Shown piece after piece: positions 23,881 to 28,321 of a DNA stretch of 28,321 bases (within the stretch, counting starts at the first letter, position 1; the number at the start of each line of letters is the position of its first letter). The translations under genes and the position numbers were made by a program. Source of the stretch: Campylobacteraceae bacterium (GTDB lineage: Bacteria; Campylobacterota; Campylobacteria; Campylobacterales; UBA6016); assembly GCA_022758985.1 (NCBI GenBank), contig JAEMQC010000070.1, positions 1-28,321 of the forward strand, read 5' to 3'. A model generated the notes under the pieces. The model was given only the letters and a program-made list of their open reading frames with translations, was not told the origin of the DNA and did no database searches.

Positions 23881-24528
23881 ATGTCCAATCTCGTTGCTTT
23901 ACGCCAAAGAAAACTTTTAGAAGAGCTGTTGAAGTGCGAGAATCTAGACGATTCTATACTAAACGCCTTTTTTGAAACCGATCGCTCTGCTTTTGTACCG
24001 AGAGGCTTCAAAAACTCAGCAAACTCCCTAAATGCGCTTCCGCTTGCTGCTGAACAGTGGATAAGCTCCCCGCTCACCGTTGCGAAGATGACAAAAGCGC
24101 TTGAACACAAGGGTGCGGATAGCGTACTTGAAATAGGGTGCGGCAGCGGATATCAGGCGGCTATTCTCTCAAAGCTATTTCGTCGTGTGTTTACCATCGA
24201 GAGGATAGAGGGGCTTCTTGTTGAGGCTAGGCAGACATTCAAAAAGCTGGGGCTTGTGAATATAAATACAAAGCTTGATGACGGTATGCACGGATGGGCC
24301 GAGTTTGCGAAATTTGATAGAATACTTCTTTCCGCCTCCATAGATGAGATACCGCAAAATATATTTGATCAGCTTAGCGACAACGACGGGATTTTGGTAT
24401 CTCCTATAACGGTCGGTAACAAACAGATAATTACGAGATATAGAAAAAATCGTTATATGATAGTAAAAGAAGAGATTGAAGAGTGTCTTTTTGTTCCAAT
24501 CCAAAGAGGCGTCAGTAAGATAAGCTGA
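23881..24528 (+). CDS. pcm: Protein-L-isoaspartate O-methyltransferase
   Basis: A 215-residue SAM methyltransferase that repairs isoaspartyl residues formed by ageing of Asn and Asp in proteins. SAM motif I is VLEIGCGSGYQA at 82-93, and the family-specific segment before it, 'EQWISSPLTVAKMTKAL' (58-74), corresponds to the substrate loop usually written as SxPxxVAxM. 'FDRILLSASIDEIP' is motif II with the family's alanine-rich continuation. The length matches Pcm (about 210 residues). It begins 3 bases after the nrdB stop with no strong ribosome site of its own, so translation is probably coupled to nrdB. It ends the purB-nrdA-nrdB-pcm run. Confidence 0.88.
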   Translation: MSNLVALRQRKLLEELLKCENLDDSILNAFFETDRSAFVPRGFKNSANSLNALPLAAEQWISSPLTVAKMTKALEHKGADSVLEIGCGSGYQAAILSKLFRRVFTIERIEGLLVEARQTFKKLGLVNINTKLDDGMHGWAEFAKFDRILLSASIDEIPQNIFDQLSDNDGILVSPITVGNKQIITRYRKNRYMIVKEEIEECLFVPIQRGVSKIS

Positions 24529-24560
24529 TAGGCTTCGTCATCAAATCGTCAAGAAGTGTG

Positions 24561-24592
24561 TATAATATCAACATATCAAGATTTTTAGATAT
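24561..24592 (+). promoter_or_regulatory. Promoter and probable ArsR operator of the ars operon
   Basis: TGTGTATAAT gives an extended -10 with a perfect TATAAT at 24561-24566. Overlapping and just downstream are tandem ATATCAA repeats (24565-24571 and 24573-24579, 8-base period) and an inverted GATAT (24588-24592) facing ATATC (24573-24577). AT-rich dyads over the -10/+1 region are typical ArsR-family sites. With ArsR encoded two genes on, arsenite-relieved autorepression is the natural inference. Confidence 0.55.
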
Positions 24593-24604
24593 AAGGGGTC
24601 GGTT

Positions 24605-25069
24605 ATGGCGATAAAGAAAAAAGTTTTGTTTGTTTGTATTCACAATAGTGCGAGGAGCCAAATGGCGGAAGCATTTTTAAATAGTCTTGGCGGTGAGTTG
24701 TTTGAGGCGCAGAGCGCAGGATTTGAGCCTGGAAATATAAACCCTCTTGTTGTCGAGGTAATGGGAGAGCTTGGCTACGACCTATCCAAAAACAAGACAA
24801 ACTCCGTTTTTGAATTTTTTAAAGAGGGTAGACGATATAACTATGTGATTACCGTATGCGACGAGGGGGCTGCACAGAGATGTCCTTTGTTTCCGGGGAT
24901 AACGCAAAGAATTAACTGGAGCTTTGAAGATCCGAGCAGCTTTGAGGGAAGCCACGAAGAGAAACTAGCCAAAACCAGGGTTGTAAGAGATGCTATAAAG
25001 GCGAAAGTGGAAGAGTTTATGGCTGGTGTGGCGAGCAACGAAATATCGGAAAACGCCCCGAAGGAGTAA
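24605..25069 (+). CDS. arsC: Arsenate reductase, low-molecular-weight phosphatase type
   Basis: A 154-residue cytoplasmic enzyme reducing arsenate to arsenite for export. The P-loop CX5R is Cys11-IHNSA-Arg17, the usual nucleophile, followed by SQMAEAF as in ArsC rather than protein phosphatases. Cys85 and Cys93 (VCDEGAAQRCP) are the likely disulfide shuttle pair, and the general acid is in EDP at 108-110. The Cys that Staphylococcus pI258 ArsC carries inside the P-loop (CTGNSCR) is Ala16 here. The ATG follows AAGGGGTCGGTT. It is the first gene of arsC-arsR-arsB, directly after the promoter-operator region. Confidence 0.9.
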   Translation: MAIKKKVLFVCIHNSARSQMAEAFLNSLGGELFEAQSAGFEPGNINPLVVEVMGELGYDLSKNKTNSVFEFFKEGRRYNYVITVCDEGAAQRCPLFPGITQRINWSFEDPSSFEGSHEEKLAKTRVVRDAIKAKVEEFMAGVASNEISENAPKE

Positions 25070-25070
25070 A

Positions 25071-25376
25071 ATGGAGAACTTTTTGAGGTGTATAGGTGCG
25101 GCAAATGATGAAACAAGAATAAAAATCTTAAAGTTTCTTATTCTTCACGGCAAAAGCTGCGTGTGCGAGCTGGAGAGTTCGCTTGGGATGATACAATCCA
25201 GACTCTCCAGACATCTAAAAATATTAAAAGAGGGCGGTTTTTTGGATGTTGAGCGCACAGGCAGTTATGCGTATTATTTTTTGGCTCCTAGAAGCGAACT
25301 TCACAATACTATTTTAGAAGAGATAAACAATATAGATATTTACATCAATGAAAAAAGCGTCGTTTGCGCTAGTTAG
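25071..25376 (+). CDS. arsR: ArsR-family arsenite-responsive repressor
   Basis: A 101-residue winged helix-turn-helix repressor. Cys30-Val-Cys32 in 'SCVCELESSLGMIQSRLSRHL' is the arsenite-binding pair in helix alpha-3 of classical ArsR proteins, immediately followed by the DNA-recognition helix. Extra cysteines are at 7 and 99. The ATG at 25071 follows a full AAGGAG and starts one base after the arsC stop; an in-frame GTG at 25026 would lie inside arsC and is not needed for the domain. It probably represses its own operon at 24561-24592 until arsenite binds. Confidence 0.92.
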   Translation: MENFLRCIGAANDETRIKILKFLILHGKSCVCELESSLGMIQSRLSRHLKILKEGGFLDVERTGSYAYYFLAPRSELHNTILEEINNIDIYINEKSVVCAS

Positions 25377-25385
25377 GAACATAGT

Positions 25386-26642
25386 ATGACTCTTGCGATT
25401 TTGATATTTTTGTTTACGATGGCGCTTGTTATATTTCAGCCTAAGGGGCTCAAGATAGGCACATCCGCCGTCATAGGGGCAGCGCTTGCCTATGCGCTTG
25501 GTGTTGTTAATTTCGGAGATATGATAGAGGTTGGCTCCATAGTTTGGGATGCAACACTAAGTTTTATCGGTATTATCATCCTCTCGATGGTGCTTGACGA
25601 GATAGGATTTTTTGAGTGGTGCGCCATCAAAATGGCAAAACTATCAAACGGCGACGGACATAAGATGTTTGTCTACTCCCTACTTCTGGGAGCTTTTGTG
25701 AGCGCGCTTTTTGCCAACGACGGCGCTGCGCTCATACTTACGCCGATACTTCTGTCAAAAATGAGGCTTTTGCAGTTAAACGTCAAAACCATCGTCGCCT
25801 TCCTTTTGGCGGGCGGTTTTATATCTGACAGCGCATCTTTGCCGTTTGTATTTTCGAATCTTACAAACATAGTTACGGCGGGATATTTTGGCATCGGTTT
25901 TGCCGATTACATGCTCAATATGGCTCTTCCTTTTGTTGTAAGCGTGTTTATTTCAATTTTAGTACTTTGGGTAGTCCTAAGGCGAGATATTCCAAAAACA
26001 GTAGATATAACACTCCTAAAAGAGCCTGATTTGGCGCTAAAAGATAAGCCTCTTTTTTACTTTAGCTGGATTTTTTTGGCCTTGCTTCTTTGCGGCTACT
26101 TTTTGGGAGACGCTTTGCATCTTCCTATCTCTGTTTTTGCGCTCGGCGGAGGTGTTTTATTTTTGGCTATTGCGTCACAGAGAAAAGCGGCGAAATTTTA
26201 TATGACTATAAAAACAGCTCCTTGGCAGGTGGTTTGGTTTAGTATCGGGCTTTATATCGTAGTGTATGGGCTTAAAAATGCTGGGCTTACCGATAAAATA
26301 TCGCTAATAGTCGGCGAGCTAGTCGGGCTAGGTGAACCTGTTGCGGTAGTTGGCGTTGGGTTTTTGGCGGCCGCCCTTAGCGCCGTTATGAATAATATGC
26401 CTACGGTTATGGTGATGGATATAGCCTTGAAGCCTTATGCAAGCGATATGCTAGCGTATGCAAATATTATAGGGTGCAACTTGGGTCCAAAAATGACGCC
26501 GTTTGGCTCATTGGCAACCCTTTTGTGGCTACATGTGCTTGAAAAAAAGGGGGTGAAGATAGGCTTTGCGGAGTATTCTAAATTCGGGCTTTTGGTCACT
26601 CCGATAGTTTTACTGGTAGTTTTGCTCTCTTTGGCGGCGTAA
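25386..26642 (+). CDS. arsB: Arsenite efflux permease ArsB
   Basis: A 418-residue inner-membrane protein of the ion-transporter superfamily that exports arsenite/antimonite, probably driven by the proton gradient, as no arsA ATPase follows. Hydrophobic spans fill most of the sequence (about ten to twelve). Two family hallmark re-entrant segments are present: ALFANDGAALILTP at ~107-120 and 'SAVMNNMPTVMVMD' at ~333-346. It lies 9 bases after arsR behind a TAGGAAC site, and is followed by a strong terminator. The length and motifs fit ArsB rather than the unrelated Acr3 family; NhaD-type antiporters are a more distant alternative, made unlikely by the operon. Confidence 0.92.
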   Translation: MTLAILIFLFTMALVIFQPKGLKIGTSAVIGAALAYALGVVNFGDMIEVGSIVWDATLSFIGIIILSMVLDEIGFFEWCAIKMAKLSNGDGHKMFVYSLLLGAFVSALFANDGAALILTPILLSKMRLLQLNVKTIVAFLLAGGFISDSASLPFVFSNLTNIVTAGYFGIGFADYMLNMALPFVVSVFISILVLWVVLRRDIPKTVDITLLKEPDLALKDKPLFYFSWIFLALLLCGYFLGDALHLPISVFALGGGVLFLAIASQRKAAKFYMTIKTAPWQVVWFSIGLYIVVYGLKNAGLTDKISLIVGELVGLGEPVAVVGVGFLAAALSAVMNNMPTVMVMDIALKPYASDMLAYANIIGCNLGPKMTPFGSLATLLWLHVLEKKGVKIGFAEYSKFGLLVTPIVLLVVLLSLAA

Positions 26643-26644
26643 AA

Positions 26645-26669
26645 AAGAAGAGGAACTCCTCTTCTTTTT
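26645..26669. terminator. Bidirectional intrinsic terminator between arsB and the chemoreceptor gene
   Basis: AAGAAGAGGA (26645-26654), AC, TCCTCTTCTT (26657-26666) form a perfect 10-bp-arm hairpin. It is followed by TTT on the plus strand and, read on the minus strand, by a run of T's from the A-tract at 26641-26646. It ends both convergent genes; the chemoreceptor stop overlaps it. Confidence 0.85.
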
Positions 26670-28254
26670 ATACTTTAAAGCCTTTCATCTGCGTATCTAG
26701 AGAGTCTGAGGCTTTTGCTAGTTCGTTGGCTATACTTGTTAGCTCGTCCGATATATCTTGGTTTTGCAGGGTTACGTTTAACGTATCGTTCATTTTCTCT
26801 ATAAGCGTTTTTGTCATGAGGCTTATTTCTACCGCAGCCTGAGACGCTTTTTTGCTAGTTGCTATCGTGCTTACGATTTTGTGCTGTGTTTCGTCTGCAA
26901 TATCTTTCACATCAAGAGCGTCACCCGATATTTGCTTGATGTTTTCGGCGTTTTTGTTCATTCCTTCTGATACGTCGCCTACGCTTTGCACGACTACGCT
27001 AATCGTCGCATCTATCTCTGTTAGGCTCTTTTGCGTTCTCTCTGCTAGCTTTCGTACCTCATCCGCAACAACGGCAAATCCTCTGCCGTGTTCGCCGGCG
27101 CGAGCGGCTTCTATTGCGGCGTTTAGCGCTAGCAGATTTGTCTGGTCGGCGATCTCTTTGATCATCTCAAGAACATCTTTTATTTTTAGCGTCTCATTTG
27201 CAAGAGCGGTAATTCTGCTACTCATGCTTATCTCTTCTTCGCTTGCCAGCATAATAGCGTCCACAACCCTATTTAGGGAGGCGCTCATTTGTGTTAGCAC
27301 CTCTAGATTTGCCTTGGTATCTTCCGTCGTTTGGATGGCTAGCTGTTCGGATAGGTCTATCTCTTTTTCAACTTTTGATACGAGTTCTTTAGACTCTTGA
27401 ACCATTTTTGTTTGCAGATGAGCCGATTTTGATATTTCATTTGCATTTGTTAGCGTTTTTTCGCTGATTGCTTTCGTTTCAGATGCTGTTTTGCCGACAC
27501 CTATTACGGTTGTTTGGATTTTCTCTATAAATTTGTTTATATATCCGGTTACGCTGCCTATCTCGTCATCGTTTTTCGCTTTTAATCTTTTTGTGAGGTC
27601 GCCCTCCCCCTCCGCCAAATCTTTTGTCGTATCCGTCAAATCCTGAAGCGGTTTAAATAGGGTTGTTTTGAAAAAGAAAAGAACCCCTATGAGTGCAAAA
27701 ACTGAAGCTACGATCATCGTAAGCGCAATAGATAACTGCGATTTTTGTATATCTTTGTCCGCTTCTTCTAGCGAGATTTTAAGATCCATTACCCCTAGCG
27801 CATCACCCTCTTTTGATGTTACGTGGCAACTAAGACAATCTTTTTCGGCCAAAAGCGGTTTTATAAGTCTAACGGTATGCTTGCCTTCCGTAATATCTAT
27901 TAGCTTCGTCTCTTTCGTTTGGAATGTTTTTGCTATATCGGGGTCTTTCGTGAATTCGGCATTTAGACCGAACGCCTCTATAACCTCTTTTGATTTTGAA
28001 ACGCTAAGGCCGTCTATACCAGGAATTTTTTTGGCTCTAGCCAATGTATCTTCAACTAGTTTTGGGTCTCCCATATTCATGCTTGTTCTTAATGTCTGAA
28101 ATATGGATTCACTTAGCATATGAAGTGATTTTTGCGTGGTTTTGTTTGCAAGCTCTTTGGAGTTTGACGTCATAAACATTATTATAGTTATACCGCCCAC
28201 TATAAGTCCTGCTATCATAGCTCCGATTATTTTTGCATGTATCGTTTTTGGCAT
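26668..28254 (-). CDS. Methyl-accepting chemotaxis protein with periplasmic c-type heme motif
   Basis: A 528-residue chemoreceptor. Membrane span 1 is ~9-29; the periplasmic sensor ~30-172 contains Cys140-Leu-Ser-Cys143-His144, a c-type heme attachment site, within 'PLLAEKDCLSCH...ALGVMDLKISLEEA', resembling the heme-binding PAS-like/Tll0287-like sensors. Span 2 is ~173-196, followed by HAMP (~197-250, 'KPLQDLTDTTKDLAEGEGDLT') and the cytoplasmic coiled coil. The signalling tip 'IADQTNLLALNAAIEAARAG' (~364-383) contacts CheA and CheW. The C-terminus lacks a CheR-docking pentapeptide. The ATG has AAAAGGTAG upstream. It probably senses redox state, oxygen or NO for energy taxis; the ligand is inferred from the heme motif only. 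Confidence 0.9.
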   Translation of the reverse strand: MPKTIHAKIIGAMIAGLIVGGITIIMFMTSNSKELANKTTQKSLHMLSESIFQTLRTSMNMGDPKLVEDTLARAKKIPGIDGLSVSKSKEVIEAFGLNAEFTKDPDIAKTFQTKETKLIDITEGKHTVRLIKPLLAEKDCLSCHVTSKEGDALGVMDLKISLEEADKDIQKSQLSIALTMIVASVFALIGVLFFFKTTLFKPLQDLTDTTKDLAEGEGDLTKRLKAKNDDEIGSVTGYINKFIEKIQTTVIGVGKTASETKAISEKTLTNANEISKSAHLQTKMVQESKELVSKVEKEIDLSEQLAIQTTEDTKANLEVLTQMSASLNRVVDAIMLASEEEISMSSRITALANETLKIKDVLEMIKEIADQTNLLALNAAIEAARAGEHGRGFAVVADEVRKLAERTQKSLTEIDATISVVVQSVGDVSEGMNKNAENIKQISGDALDVKDIADETQHKIVSTIATSKKASQAAVEISLMTKTLIEKMNDTLNVTLQNQDISDELTSIANELAKASDSLDTQMKGFKV

Positions 28255-28321
28255 CTTAACTACCTTTTGCTCATCTGAGTTTTTATTATTTTAGCCTATT
28301 TTACAAGCAATTTGTATATAT

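Noticed and set aside
25026..25070. GTG at 25026 as the arsR start
   Set aside because: It lies within arsC and adds 15 residues unlike ArsR; the ATG at 25071 has a full AAGGAG site.

Overview
The window looks like a compact core-chromosome segment of a Campylobacterota (Epsilonproteobacteria) bacterium. The evidence is lineage-typical proteins and gene orders: a fused IspDF enzyme followed by an HP1021/Cj1608-like orphan regulator, a sulfate-adenylyltransferase homologue and pgpA; and a ksgA - RNase J - KpsF/KdsD run in which RNase J has the long N-terminal extension seen in Helicobacter. I cannot resolve the genus from sequence alone. Base composition looks moderate and fairly even, and no rRNA, tRNA, insertion sequence, CRISPR array or prophage is visible. 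Genes cover almost everything, and no gene-free stretch exceeds about 140 bases.

Layout. (1) 123-2096 encodes a Maf/PseE-type flagellin glycosylation protein (DUF115), running tail to tail into thiC (minus). (2) 3506-7264 (+) holds ispDF, the orphan regulator, a divergent sat and pgpA. The first three overlap one another, and a repeat-like hairpin element sits before pgpA. (3) rho (+) converges on hemG, with both stop codons inside one palindrome. (4) 8693-14981 (-) reads as one operon, ksgA > rnj > kpsF > rluB-like > yjbQ > hemG, mostly with 4-bp overlaps. (5) 15119-18092 (+) is hisF, a short nucleoside-phosphorylase-like protein, rlmN and a beta-carbonic anhydrase, converging on an RluA-type pseudouridine synthase (minus). 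(6) 19049-24528 (+) is purB, nrdA, nrdB and pcm, i.e. AMP synthesis, class I ribonucleotide reductase and protein repair. (7) 24605-26642 (+) is an arsenic resistance operon arsC-arsR-arsB with its own promoter and a probable operator. A strong bidirectional terminator follows. (8) 26668-28254 (-) is a methyl-accepting chemotaxis protein whose periplasmic domain carries a c-type heme motif.

The most notable signals are: two near-perfect copies of the ParB centromere site parS inside unrelated genes (11520-11535 and 16137-16152), suggesting the origin-proximal domain; the coupling of a receiver-like regulator lacking its phospho-acceptor Asp to an ATP-sulfurylase homologue with altered catalytic motifs; the heme-type chemoreceptor; a roughly 48-residue insertion between the active-site cysteines of NrdA; and several dyads in short upstream regions. 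No wholly new multi-gene system is evident. The regulator/pseudo-sulfurylase pair is the best candidate for undescribed biology.
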